In this document: positions 17,521 through 26,344 of the stretch, one piece after another
Numbering within the stretch: the stretch's first letter is position 1
Layout: every line of letters starts with the position of its first letter
IMG/VR virus record: IMGVR_UViG_3300034020_001319
Location: 1 to 55,814 of that record
DNA: 55,814 bases
Direction: 5' to 3' (one strand)
DNA from: a virus
Program-made: the position numbers and the translations under genes
The notes under the pieces: model-generated
Database searches by the model: none
What the model saw: the letters and a program-made list of their open reading frames with translations, nothing else
Told to the model about the DNA's origin: nothing

Positions 17521-18657
17521 CTATTTTCCAGGTTTCGCCGTCGTAGATTTAACCGCCGTCGTCACAGAACAAGCCAATTGTGATTTTGACATTGCCACAG
17601 TCAACGCCTCTAACGCCGCTTCGCGTTCCACAGTAGCAGGGCATTTTTTAACTATAAAATCTGCTAAATCAGCAAACTTTGCGGTCAGTTGCCATTGCTC
17701 AGATAGTGCCATGTGCCGGGTAATCAATAGATTTATAGATTTATCAATAACATATTTTTTCCGCCATTTACAAGCGGTTGTGGAGTCTACGCCCAAAAAT
17801 ATCTCACACCACTGCAAAGATTTTCCAAGCTCAATTGCTTCAATAACTTTTAGCTTTAATTCAATATCAAAACCGACAGGCGCGGTCGGCTTGGGATTGA
17901 CCCTAAACCAATATTTACAACTTTTGCAAGAATACCTAACGCCACGCCTAACGGTGTTGTAACTCTGGCATCTAGGACATTTAACACGCCCGTCAGCAAT
18001 GGCGCGTAACTTTTCCAATCCCTCTTTTTCAATTTGGCGGATCTTCCTGGACCCCATGCCGTGAAGTCTGGCAAGTTCGCCAATGGGGATTCTGTTAATA
18101 TAAAGTCCGTTGATAACAGCGGCGTGTAGTTCCGGCAACTGGTTTATCAATGGCGTGATTCTATCCAGTTCCTCCTGTCGTTCATCCGTCAAAGCCTCCG
18201 GTAATTCAGAATTATGCTGATTACACGCCGTTGCACATTCTTTAGCTAAGTCCAATGGAATATCAAGAGATAAAGCAGCTTGTTCATAGGTAACGCCGTG
18301 CTTTTGTGCATACCGTTTAATCTTTTGGTGAGTTTCTTGTAGTGTTCTAGGAACTTTGATCAGCCGCCCCTTGTCACGGATAAATTGCAAGATTGCACCA
18401 TTAATAAATAGAACCGCAATACTTGATAATTTACACTTCTTTTCAGGGTCAAATCTCTCAATTGCCCTAATTAATCCAGTTGCCCCAATTTGGACTAAAT
18501 CATCATAGGGTAGGTCACAGCAGAAGGTCATTTTATGAGCAACTTTATGGACTAGTCCCATGTTGTTAATAACAATCTTGTTTCTAATTCTTATATCTTT
18601 AGTGGCGTGATAATTGATTAATAATTGAAGATTGTCTTCATAATTGGTATTTGACAT
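17521..18657 (-). CDS. Sigma-70 family factor fused to a zinc ribbon and helix-turn-helix
   Basis: 378 residues. Region 2 is LPYDDLVQIGATGLIRAIER with FDPEKKCKLSS, and a -10 recognition segment RDKGRLIKVPRTLQE, close to SigF/SigB-type factors. Region 3 is around residues 100-150. Region 4 is IPIGELARLHGMGSRKIRQI (about 195-215). After residue 225 there is a zinc ribbon, CPRCQSYNTVRRGVRYSCKSC in outline (two CxxC pairs), like the InsA part of IS1-type transposases, then a helix-turn-helix (about 275-305). A phage factor of this type would redirect host RNA polymerase to phage promoters; the ribbon may add DNA contacts. Confidence 0.8.
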   Translation of the reverse strand: MSNTNYEDNLQLLINYHATKDIRIRNKIVINNMGLVHKVAHKMTFCCDLPYDDLVQIGATGLIRAIERFDPEKKCKLSSIAVLFINGAILQFIRDKGRLIKVPRTLQETHQKIKRYAQKHGVTYEQAALSLDIPLDLAKECATACNQHNSELPEALTDERQEELDRITPLINQLPELHAAVINGLYINRIPIGELARLHGMGSRKIRQIEKEGLEKLRAIADGRVKCPRCQSYNTVRRGVRYSCKSCKYWFRVNPKPTAPVGFDIELKLKVIEAIELGKSLQWCEIFLGVDSTTACKWRKKYVIDKSINLLITRHMALSEQWQLTAKFADLADFIVKKCPATVEREAALEALTVAMSKSQLACSVTTAVKSTTAKPGK

Positions 18658-18710
18658 AAGTGATTGAAGTTGTGATAAAATTATCTGAATATCTATAATC
18701 TAATACAATC

Positions 18711-18884
18711 ATGGATGATTTAACGCAGAAACTTCAATCATTATTAGACGGATTTGGGAATAGAGGCAGTGGCAGAATTGAACGACGGAGCGACGGTTTT
18801 TATTATGTGAATAAAATCGTTGTCATGCACCTTGACCGCAACTATCACAACGCAGTTTCAATATTAAAGCAATTGTTTATTTAA
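18711..18884 (+). CDS. Small protein of 57 residues
   Basis: The ATG at 18711 opens a frame with normal codon use (MDDLTQKLQSLLDG... SILKQLFI) ending 9 bp before dcd. No ribosome site stands out. The product is basic in the middle and hydrophobic at the end. Its position directly upstream of dcd suggests co-transcription. Confidence 0.5.
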   Translation: MDDLTQKLQSLLDGFGNRGSGRIERRSDGFYYVNKIVVMHLDRNYHNAVSILKQLFI

Positions 18885-18893
18885 GAGTTAATC

Positions 18894-19505
18894 ATGATTT
18901 TAAACGATGCACAGATAACGGAATTGGCAGCTAGTGGGATGATCAACCCATTTCAGCCTCAATTAATTAGAGAGGTTAGTATCTGCGGTCATGAACTAAT
19001 GGAGAATCAGATCAGGAAAGTGATTAGTTATGGGCTGTCGTCTTACGGTTACGATATCCGATTAAGCCCTAAAGAATTTAAAGTTTTTAAGCATATTCCG
19101 GGTACAATTGTTAACCCTAAAAACTTTAATTCTGGTAATTTAGAGTCAGTAGAATTACAGCGTGATCAATGGGGTGATTTTTTCATAATCCCCGCTCATT
19201 CTTACGGGCTGGGTGTGGCAATTGAAAGGTTAGAAATGCCGTCAGATTTAACAGCTATTTGTGTGGGAAAATCAACTTATGCGAGAGCTGGTTTAATAGC
19301 TAATTTAACACCTGTAGAAAGTTCGTGGCGAGGGAATTTAACTATCGAGATATCCAATTCATCAAGTGCAGATTGTCGAGTGTATGCGAATGAAGGTATT
19401 TGTCAACTGCTATTTTTCAAAGGTGAACCATGCGCTGTTTCTTATGAAGATAGGCAGGGTAAATATCAAGATCAACCTGAGCAAATTGTATTGGCGAGGG
19501 TGTAA
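18894..19505 (+). CDS. dcd: dCTP deaminase
   Basis: 203 residues, normal family length. It has the trimeric dUTPase-fold signatures: YGLSSYGYDIRLS, GKSTYARAGL, and TPVESSWRGNLTIEISNSS, where the glutamate of VES is the catalytic residue. It converts dCTP to dUTP, feeding dTTP synthesis. Phages often carry dcd to adjust nucleotide pools. The stop overlaps a decayed downstream frame (TAATG). Confidence 0.9.
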   Translation: MILNDAQITELAASGMINPFQPQLIREVSICGHELMENQIRKVISYGLSSYGYDIRLSPKEFKVFKHIPGTIVNPKNFNSGNLESVELQRDQWGDFFIIPAHSYGLGVAIERLEMPSDLTAICVGKSTYARAGLIANLTPVESSWRGNLTIEISNSSSADCRVYANEGICQLLFFKGEPCAVSYEDRQGKYQDQPEQIVLARV

Positions 19506-19896
19506 TGGCAAGACAGAAGGGCAATAAATGTTGGAGTTAAAAAGAGATAGAGATAGTGCAGGATAACGCCGGGTTTATACTTCCAAGTAGAATTGTCAAT
19601 GAGCTTAGTAAACATGGGTTTAGCAGAACGGAGGTAGCCGTCAGGCACTATTGCAAAAGCATAATATTTCCATTATTTGCCATTACGATAGCTTATCTTT
19701 ATGCAAGGTTGCTAAATTATTAGGAGTTAGTAGAGCGGCTGTGTCGCACTGGTGTGATTCAGGGCAGTTGCCAATACAAAAAGTTAACAAAACTCGTTTA
19801 ATGGTGACGTTTAAAGATGTCAAGAAATTCTTGCAAAGTCGAGATTTTAAAGTCAAGCTTAACGAAGATGGGTTAAATTTCTTTTTGGGGAAATAG
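19505..19896 (+). pseudogene. Decayed SANT/HTH DNA-binding protein
   Basis: From ATG 19505 the frame reads MARQKGNKCWS, then a TAA at 19538, then continues KEIEIVQDNAGFILPSRI and FSRTEVAVRHYCKS, a SANT-like region. Near 19650-19690 the similarity shifts frame to SLCKVAKLLGVSRAAVSHWC and QKVNKTRLMVTFKDVKKFL, a MerR/excisionase-like helix-turn-helix ending at 19896. Both halves have coding character and fit the WSxxEIEIV plus HTH layout of phage DNA-binding proteins. One nonsense and one frameshift lesion therefore separate a once-single gene; the distal part could still be translated. Confidence 0.55.
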
Positions 19897-19911
19897 TCAA
19901 ATGAAAAGACA

Positions 19912-19950
19912 AAAACGCGATTATTCAGATATTTTGAATAGTCGCGTTTT
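19912..19950 (+). terminator. Hairpin terminator
   Basis: AAAACGCGATTATTCA pairs with TGAATAGTCGCGTTTT (one mismatch) around a short loop and ends in TTTTATATT. It separates the dcd unit from the convergent helicase gene and could work on both strands. Confidence 0.75.
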
Positions 19951-19972
19951 ATATTGTCGGGCATCTAGGCAA

Positions 19973-21586
19973 TTAAAACGGTATCAGTAACTTTTCAAAA
20001 GAACTTAACACTGGTTCGGCTGATTTCATTCTTTTTTCGCCAAACTCATATATGTAATATTGCTGGCAATAGTTCTCATCATCCGGTGACTTGCTTACAA
20101 GAAATTGCCAATATCTTTCTTTATCTAGCTCCGTAGGATTTTCACCAAATATCCCCTGATAAAACAAATCCCTAGCTGGGATTTTCCCGTATTTATCTTT
20201 AAATTGGAAATAGACCCATCCGGGCTTCATTTTGTATTTCCACACTTTAGCTAGTGCCTCTTTTACAAATGCCCGTTTTTCCTCAATTAGAGGATCTGGA
20301 GTTACCTGCTTAGGTGCGGGGGCTGTTTTCGGTTTTAATTCAACCATCATCCCTAGTGGTTTTGCAGCTTCATTTTTAGGGAAAATATAACCACAATCGC
20401 ACTTTTCAACAAAGCAATAATGGAGTTGATGACAGTCAGGACATTCCTTCATGGGCGCGTCGCCATCTTCATTCCTGCCACTGGTTAGCCAAAATCCTTT
20501 GATTGATTCAACAAACCCGAACCGCTTTACATTTCCAGCTTGGTCTAATACCATGCAATTCGCTTTACCAGGAAACGGACGTAACCCGCGACCCAGTTGT
20601 TGAAAATAGATTGATTTAGACTTGGTGGGACGGCACATTAAAACGCAGTCAGCCGGCGGGCAATCAAATCCTATTTGTAATGCTTGACAGGATGATAAAA
20701 CTTGAGTTTGTCCACTGGCTAAACGCCTAAACATTTGCTGTCTAACGGGTATTGGCGTGTTCCCGTCTAAATGTTCCGCTACAATTCCGGCGTTGTTAAA
20801 TGTGCGAGCGATCGCTTGTGAATGTTTTACGTCAACTGCAAAGGCAATTGTTTTCCGGTCACTCGCTAACCGTTGCCAGTTTTGCAACATTGACTGAAGC
20901 ACGTCGCCATCATTCATTACGTCACTTAGCCCACTATCAGAGTAGTCACCTGCCACAGTTCGGATTTTTGATAAATCAGGGGCTTTCAATCCGTAGTAAA
21001 CGGGTGAACATAAAAAACCGCGCTGCATTAGCTCCCCTGGCGTGGGTGCAGCCACTAAAACATCATACTTATCACCCATACCCTGTTTTTTAGACAATCG
21101 GTATGGTGTGGCCGTCAATCCAATTACTGTAGCCTGTTCATTTTCATTGAGTAACTGAGAAACTACCGTTATCCAGCTAGTTTCGTGAGCTTCATCACAA
21201 ATAATTAAATCTGGCACAAATCCTTGTTTCCACCAATTCCGACGCGGTAATGTTTGAGCCGATGCAATCTGAACTAATGCGTCTTGATTCTCTTTCCACC
21301 CTGCTTTGATAAACCCGCACTCAATCCCAAAGGCTGCAAATTTTTCATGGGTTTGTCCAACCAAAACATCAAGGTGGACGATAAATAAAACTTTTTTGCC
21401 CTCACTTACGGCATCAGCCACAATTTTAGATGCTATTACGGTTTTACCTGACCCTGTGCCAGATACCCCTAAAATACGTTTATACCCTTCTTCAATTGCT
21501 TTGTAAATGTCTTCGATAAACCCAATTTGATAATCTCTCAAAATTGGAGGGTTTATTTCTTGCTTAATCAACTCTAATTGTGTCAT
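19973..21586 (-). CDS. DEAD/DEAH superfamily 2 helicase
   Basis: 537 residues. Motif I GTGSGKT at residues 43-49, motif II DEAH within LIICDEAHET near 130, motif III LTATP near 165, and motif VI QLGRGLRPFPGK near 345. A four-cysteine zinc segment (CPDCHQLHYCF... CDCGY) follows at about residues 390-410. The layout resembles phage replicative or recombination helicases of the UvsW/Rad25 type. The gene is monocistronic, with a 376-bp intergenic region upstream. Confidence 0.85.
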   Translation of the reverse strand: MTQLELIKQEINPPILRDYQIGFIEDIYKAIEEGYKRILGVSGTGSGKTVIASKIVADAVSEGKKVLFIVHLDVLVGQTHEKFAAFGIECGFIKAGWKENQDALVQIASAQTLPRRNWWKQGFVPDLIICDEAHETSWITVVSQLLNENEQATVIGLTATPYRLSKKQGMGDKYDVLVAAPTPGELMQRGFLCSPVYYGLKAPDLSKIRTVAGDYSDSGLSDVMNDGDVLQSMLQNWQRLASDRKTIAFAVDVKHSQAIARTFNNAGIVAEHLDGNTPIPVRQQMFRRLASGQTQVLSSCQALQIGFDCPPADCVLMCRPTKSKSIYFQQLGRGLRPFPGKANCMVLDQAGNVKRFGFVESIKGFWLTSGRNEDGDAPMKECPDCHQLHYCFVEKCDCGYIFPKNEAAKPLGMMVELKPKTAPAPKQVTPDPLIEEKRAFVKEALAKVWKYKMKPGWVYFQFKDKYGKIPARDLFYQGIFGENPTELDKERYWQFLVSKSPDDENYCQQYYIYEFGEKRMKSAEPVLSSFEKLLIPF

Positions 21587-21962
21587 AATAGTTTTGCTAT
21601 TAGCCTGTGTAGAGGTTATGGCAATAGTGGATCTGTTCGCACAGGTTCACTATTTTAATTTATATATTACAACATATTGTGTTTATCCCTGCAAGCCCAA
21701 AAACCTTATCCTGTCTACACTCCCAGCTTTCCCTACAGAATCTTATTCATGGTTGCCAAAAGTGAAGAATTTAATTAATTTTTTCTTCTGATTGATCTGT
21801 TTCCCCTAAAATCCTCTTTTTGATTAAGCGCATTTAAGTTATATGGCATGAAGAAAAAGATTCTGTATGGAAAATCCAGAACCTAGTCACAGCAAGGGTT
21901 ATTGAAATATTGATAATCTTATCGAAATAGCCTATAATACCTATAACGGACAAAACGCCCCA
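21587..21962. other. 376-bp intergenic region upstream of the type IV operon
   Basis: No convincing gene is seen. It holds the promoter of the helicase gene on the reverse strand and, at its right end, the promoter for the type IV operon. The rest is AT-rich without obvious repeats. Confidence 0.5.
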
Positions 21963-22000
21963 GTGGACCTGAACCCACCAAGACGTTTTTTATCAGTCCG
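21910..22000 (+). promoter_or_regulatory. Promoter and structured leader of the type IV CRISPR operon
   Basis: TTGATA (21910-21915) and TATAAT (21933-21938) are 17 bp apart. About nine bases later CGGAC (21947-21951) pairs with GTCCG (21996-22000), enclosing AAAACG/CGTTTT and GTGG/CCAC pairs. The internal T run (21986-21991) could also make this an attenuator. Confidence 0.65.
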
Positions 22001-22043
22001 CTCAATCTGCTCATTTTTCACCCGCACAGATCAAGAAATATAT

Positions 22044-22922
22044 ATGAATAATAACGTAAAACTCCCAGAATTGCAAGGTACAACCGTACTCACCCGCCAA
22101 CAAATTTTAGACACCCGTGAAATGGCGTTTGGCGTGGCGGACAAGATGAGCGATCGCCAATTACTAACGCACATGGGTATACTGAACTCATTGATATGGC
22201 GAGCTGCTACTGATTATCAGGCTATACGCAAGGATAACGACGGCGTGGAAAGGATTATTCCTGAGAACTGGAATAATTTATTAGCCTGTTCGGTTCAGGG
22301 TGAGGTACAAATAACAATCCCTATTGACTGGACTGACAAGTATTTAAAAACCTATTGGACGGGCGCGTTCCATGACCAGAAAACCGTGAGAACCTACCGG
22401 AAACAGCAGTTATCATGGGGACTATTTTATTTTGATATTGAGAACCGTCCCAAGGGCGCTATGTGGGGAGCATTCACAGGCACTCCCAACCAAGGAATAG
22501 CTACACCGCCCGTATTAGAACGGGTTGACGTTGCCAGAATATTAATTTTTTATCAGATGTTTGATCAAATTAGGCGCTCCAGAATTAACGAAAAACTTAA
22601 AAATTCTGAGGATGTAACCGCGTTTGACTGTATGCCGGATCATGGCGGTATGGTGATGGTTGAACTCTACAACGCCTTATTTTTTGGTGTCTCAGAGTTT
22701 TTTGGGGGTTCTTATGGGAGTTCCGATATAGTCATCGGGAGCATAGAGCCATTGCCAGCGACTAAAGTTATTGTGTGGCAGTGGCAGAAACGAAAAGGAC
22801 TGTTTAGGGCATTGTGGGAACGGATGGTGATTAAGGCTGGATTTGTTGCTAAACAGGCGTTAAAGATTGTCACTCAGATGGTAGTCGAGCCGATGGGAGA
22901 ATTAGCAGAAGTTCCGTTTTAA
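22044..22922 (+). CDS. First gene of type IV operon, unidentified
   Basis: 292 residues from ATG 22044; the longer GTG start lies inside the leader hairpin and is not preferred. Helical N-terminus, then IPIDWTDKYLKTYWTGAFHD and a beta-rich centre. It has no recognised domain and no membrane segment. Because it is first in the operon that carries csf2, csf3, cysH and csf1, and no other gene separates it from them, it may be a type IV accessory, or a phage gene that shares the promoter. Confidence 0.6.
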   Translation: MNNNVKLPELQGTTVLTRQQILDTREMAFGVADKMSDRQLLTHMGILNSLIWRAATDYQAIRKDNDGVERIIPENWNNLLACSVQGEVQITIPIDWTDKYLKTYWTGAFHDQKTVRTYRKQQLSWGLFYFDIENRPKGAMWGAFTGTPNQGIATPPVLERVDVARILIFYQMFDQIRRSRINEKLKNSEDVTAFDCMPDHGGMVMVELYNALFFGVSEFFGGSYGSSDIVIGSIEPLPATKVIVWQWQKRKGLFRALWERMVIKAGFVAKQALKIVTQMVVEPMGELAEVPF

Positions 22923-22968
22923 ATGTCCAATTTTCTCCGATAATAATGTTAGTTAATTTAAAATTAAG

Positions 22969-23487
22969 ATGAACAATAATAATTATGGAATGTCTCAAAC
23001 ACGAGACAAATGTTATGGCGTAGCCGCTTGTCTTACCTATTGGGCTTTCAAGTGCCGTGACAGAAAACGTAGTCCCGCAATGGGTACTAAAACCTGGACT
23101 TACTTGGAATCAAGTATTAGAAACTCTGCTGAAATATCAACTAATTTAGAAGATTATTTGCAGCGACTTTGTGATAAACTTTGTTCACAATTACGCCCAA
23201 TCGAGTTAACTAAAATAATTCAGCCAACACAACGGATACTAAGAGTAAATGAAGATGTAACGGAAATAAAAGAACTTCCCGTTGACCAAAATCTTGTATT
23301 TATGGGATGGTTGGATTTAATTGCTGACATTCAACCACACGGATTTAGTGAGTGGGATGTACTTGAACTACTGAGAACCAAAGCAGGGATTATTCAAGTA
23401 ATTTGTAGATTACGGTTTGAGGAAGACCGCAGTTTAGGGTTAGATGAACCAGAAGAATTTATAGAAGTTGAGAACATTGAGGTATAA
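22969..23487 (+). CDS. Candidate small subunit (Cas11-like) of the type IV module
   Basis: 172 residues, mostly helical (YLESSIRNSAEISTNLEDYL, LCDKLCSQLRPIELTKII) with an acidic end. In IV-B systems a small, helical Cas11 subunit is encoded next to csf genes. This protein has the right size and place, but I see no diagnostic motif, so the call is contextual. No Shine-Dalgarno is evident; the start could also be the internal ATG eight codons in. Confidence 0.45.
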   Translation: MNNNNYGMSQTRDKCYGVAACLTYWAFKCRDRKRSPAMGTKTWTYLESSIRNSAEISTNLEDYLQRLCDKLCSQLRPIELTKIIQPTQRILRVNEDVTEIKELPVDQNLVFMGWLDLIADIQPHGFSEWDVLELLRTKAGIIQVICRLRFEEDRSLGLDEPEEFIEVENIEV

Positions 23488-23491
23488 AAGT

Positions 23492-23803
23492 ATGGTAGAT
23501 TTTTCATTTCTTTTAAATCTTTCAGAGACTCAGTTGAAAGCGTTGTTTTACAAAAACAATCTTCAACTCATAGAAACAGAATTTAAAAATAACAGCTATT
23601 GGCTGCTCAGAAACGGAAAAAGGATAGGAGAAGTTCTTTGGGATAATGGGTATTGGATATCAAATATTCAATGGATAAAATTGAATTTTGACAATATATA
23701 TGGTGCTGCCCTCCTGGAGCTAATGCAGCAGCCAATACAAGGCATTTACTCCGAGGAATACTCTGCAAAAATAATCAAGGAAGTTGAGGTGACAAATGTT
23801 TGA
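23492..23803 (+). CDS. Unidentified small protein preceding csf2
   Basis: 103 residues from the ATG at 23492, four bases after the previous stop. It has a helical start and a central stretch with many aromatic residues (NNSYWLLRNGKRIGEVLWDN) that looks like a small beta sheet. It overlaps csf2 by 8 bp, so it is co-translated with the effector subunits. Could be an additional complex component or an inhibitor; no family recognised. Confidence 0.55.
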   Translation: MVDFSFLLNLSETQLKALFYKNNLQLIETEFKNNSYWLLRNGKRIGEVLWDNGYWISNIQWIKLNFDNIYGAALLELMQQPIQGIYSEEYSAKIIKEVEVTNV

Positions 23804-24926
23804 TAATTACGATGTTTTTGACCGTGAAAGATTGACTTTACACTGTGTAATCACAACACAAACGCCGTTGTCACATATTGGCGAGGTGTCAGGCAATGTT
23901 AGTAATTTAAAAACTTTAAAATTACTGGATTTTGAAGGTAATCCTAGAAGTGTTTTCACCTATTCTGGAAATGCCTTGAGAAATGGTTTGTTACGGCGTG
24001 TAGGTGTAGCTGCGGCGTTAACTGAATTAGGATTACAGGTAAATCCTGATACACACCATACAATGTTTGCAGGTGGCAGGATTGATGCCGGTACAGCTTC
24101 AGATATGGAACTTGATAAAAAGATCCGGGTTCTAATGCCTTGGTTGTCGGTCTTAGGAACTGCTAAACCCGCCAAGGTTTTTGGCTCTAAAGATGCTCAA
24201 ATGGTGCAAGGCAGAATTAATGTAGGATCTGCTTATTTGTCTTGTTACGAGTCAGCAGAATACATTTACAATCAAGTTCCGGCGATACTACCACCGGAAG
24301 TACAACCCGCTATTCAGAAGCTAATTGAGGCTAAAAATAAATTATCTTCAGACCCATTCACTCCCACAAAAACTGAAGATTTGGATAATTGGAATCAAGC
24401 AAAAAATGACTACTTGCCTTTGATTAGAAAAGTAATGAAAACATGGTCTGAATATTTAACGGTTGATCAAACTACCCGCAGAGATGCAACTTTAGATCCT
24501 AATTTGATTAAATTTCTGCCAACAGAAGTACAGGCGCAACTCAAGGGAGATGGTGCAGCTAAAGAGAAAAAATCGGATCAAATGATTGCTTCCGATAGAT
24601 TAATTATGCCAGGAGCAAAACTATACTCAAGATGGGATTTGAACTGTACGCAAGTTGAGCAGGGATGGATTTTTGATACTTTATTGAAGTTTGCACAATT
24701 CCCGTATTTAGGTGGTAAAGGCAATCGCGGAAATGGTCGAGTCAGCATGAATTTCTGGTTTAGTTCTGAGTCAGAACGTGGTTTATTGTGGAGTTCTGAA
24801 AGTGGTGTAGAGAGCGATAGATTTAACCTGGCACACGCTAAATATAGAGAATATATCAATCAATATCAACAGTTTTTGAGTGAGGCGAAAACATCAACTG
24901 AGTTAAGGAGTTTGTTGGGTGGATAA
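23796..24926 (+). CDS. csf2: Type IV CRISPR Cas7-like backbone subunit Csf2
   Basis: 376 residues. The RAMP/Cas7 pattern is clear: an opening beta strand with HCVITTQTPLSHIGE, then YSGNALRNGLLRRVGVAAAL (the GNxLRxxLRR helix of Cas7 proteins), a thumb-like THHTMFAGGRID segment, MPWLSVLGTAKP, and a C-terminal glycine-rich loop FPYLGGKGNRGNGRVS. Cas7 subunits polymerise along the guide RNA. It overlaps the upstream gene and csf3 by 8 bp each. Length is usual for Csf2. Confidence 0.85.
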   Translation: MFDNYDVFDRERLTLHCVITTQTPLSHIGEVSGNVSNLKTLKLLDFEGNPRSVFTYSGNALRNGLLRRVGVAAALTELGLQVNPDTHHTMFAGGRIDAGTASDMELDKKIRVLMPWLSVLGTAKPAKVFGSKDAQMVQGRINVGSAYLSCYESAEYIYNQVPAILPPEVQPAIQKLIEAKNKLSSDPFTPTKTEDLDNWNQAKNDYLPLIRKVMKTWSEYLTVDQTTRRDATLDPNLIKFLPTEVQAQLKGDGAAKEKKSDQMIASDRLIMPGAKLYSRWDLNCTQVEQGWIFDTLLKFAQFPYLGGKGNRGNGRVSMNFWFSSESERGLLWSSESGVESDRFNLAHAKYREYINQYQQFLSEAKTSTELRSLLGG

Positions 24927-25608
24927 CTTAAAAATTACAGCACATTTGGCGACATCTTTGGGTGCTTATGACAACTGGAGTCCATCGCTAGAAGGGATTT
25001 TAGTTTATAGGCTTTTAGAACAAAATAATCTACTTTCACCTAATCCCACGCCAGATCAAGTAGCAGAAACCAAAGAGTTTATTGAGCAGAATTTACCACT
25101 AAAACAAGGTGTCATTAAGTCAGAGAAATATTGGTGCGTGAGTTCACCTTGCTATGTTTTGCAGGGTGAAGCTACAGACAAATATAGAAAACGATGGGAT
25201 AATCACGAAAACAATTTAGACTGGGGTAAGCGTAAGCCCAAATTTTTAACAGGTGAAGGGGCGGAAAAATCCTATGATTTACCGCTTTACACAAGGTTAA
25301 TTAATTCTATTTCTTGGTTTGCTGTAGGCGATAAAACGGCAATCAAAAATCTTTTGTCGTCTGTTACTCACATTCAGAAAAAGCGTAGTTACGGCAATGG
25401 TGAAGTCAGGGAATGGGAAATAGGGGTGATTTACGATAATTACCATCTGTGGCGTGATAGTAAATTAATGCGTCCTATCCCTGTTAGATTACTTGATCAA
25501 AAAATAGATAATCCTCAGATGGTTTGGGGGTGGAGAAGTCCCGCTTGGTTAGCGGCAAACAAGGAGTTGTGCTATATGCCAAAGGATAACGTGATTTATG
25601 CTAAGTAA
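24919..25608 (+). CDS. csf3: Type IV CRISPR Cas5-like subunit Csf3
   Basis: 229 residues. It starts at GTG 24919, supported by AAGGAG at 24905-24910. The RAMP fold shows an N-terminal strand KITAHLATSLGAYDNWSPSL, ISWFAVGDKTAIKNLLSS and the signature glycine loop KKRSYGNGEVREWEIG, followed by RPIPVRLLD. Csf3 caps the 5' end of the guide in type IV complexes. It overlaps csf2 by 8 bp and cysH by 11 bp. Confidence 0.85.
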   Translation: MDNLKITAHLATSLGAYDNWSPSLEGILVYRLLEQNNLLSPNPTPDQVAETKEFIEQNLPLKQGVIKSEKYWCVSSPCYVLQGEATDKYRKRWDNHENNLDWGKRKPKFLTGEGAEKSYDLPLYTRLINSISWFAVGDKTAIKNLLSSVTHIQKKRSYGNGEVREWEIGVIYDNYHLWRDSKLMRPIPVRLLDQKIDNPQMVWGWRSPAWLAANKELCYMPKDNVIYAK

Positions 25609-26344
25609 CGGATCTGGCGTTCAATATCCCTGGTTAAAAAAGAAAATAACCAGGGCAAAAGACTTAATTAAAACATGGTTAGAGCAATGCGATTATCAGG
25701 TTTACGCTAGTGTGTCAGGTGGTAAAGATAGCCTAGTGATGTCACATTTGATTAGGCAAGTTTACTCAGATTGTCCATTGGTCTGGGTAAATCAGGGAAT
25801 GTTTGCTGAATGGGATGATTGCATTGAATTATTAGAGTTTTTGAAAACTCAGGGGTGGAATATTATTGAACTTTGTCCAGTGCGTGATTTATGGCATTTG
25901 TATCTGGATTATGGCGTTCCCCTTGAAGGGACGATGGACACAAAAGCCGATAAATTGATAAATCAAAAACTGATTTATGACCCGCTTAATGAATACCAAG
26001 AATTGAATAATGTTAAGGGTTATGCGTGGGGAATACGTAAGCAAGAAAGCAAAAACCGCGCATTTTATCTCAACAAATATGGTGAAGTGCATACGCTCAA
26101 AAACGGGTTGATTTGTTGCTCACCCGTGGCATTTTGGACTACTCAAAATATCTGGGAATATATTGATATGCACTCGTTAAAATACCCTGCTATTTATGAT
26201 GTTGATAGAATGACAGTTAGGAATGGATGCCCAATCGGTACAACAGGTGCTAACTGGGGAAGATTAGCAGAGTTAAGAAAGCATTACCCAGATATTTATA
26301 ATCAATTTGCTACTAAATTTCCACAGGTATCAACCTATGTCTAA
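25598..26344 (+). CDS. cysH: CysH-like PP-loop ATP pyrophosphatase/PAPS reductase-family protein of the type IV module
   Basis: 248 residues. The PP-loop SVSGGKDSLVMSHL lies at about residues 39-52 and binds ATP or a sulfonucleotide. GYAWGIRKQESKNRAFY and CSPVAFWTTQNIWEYID follow the PAPS-reductase family order; CPIGTTGANWGRL near the end keeps a single conserved-type cysteine. A cysH-like gene is a known hallmark of subtype IV-B, with unknown purpose. It overlaps csf3 by 11 bp and csf1 by 8 bp, so the four genes form one coupled unit. An independent role in DNA or metabolite sulfur chemistry is possible. Confidence 0.85.
   Translation: MLSNGSGVQYPWLKKKITRAKDLIKTWLEQCDYQVYASVSGGKDSLVMSHLIRQVYSDCPLVWVNQGMFAEWDDCIELLEFLKTQGWNIIELCPVRDLWHLYLDYGVPLEGTMDTKADKLINQKLIYDPLNEYQELNNVKGYAWGIRKQESKNRAFYLNKYGEVHTLKNGLICCSPVAFWTTQNIWEYIDMHSLKYPAIYDVDRMTVRNGCPIGTTGANWGRLAELRKHYPDIYNQFATKFPQVSTYV

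Noticed and set aside
21594-21791. 65-codon frame between the helicase and the type IV operon
   Set aside because: It has poor coding character and a weak start inside a promoter-bearing intergenic region.
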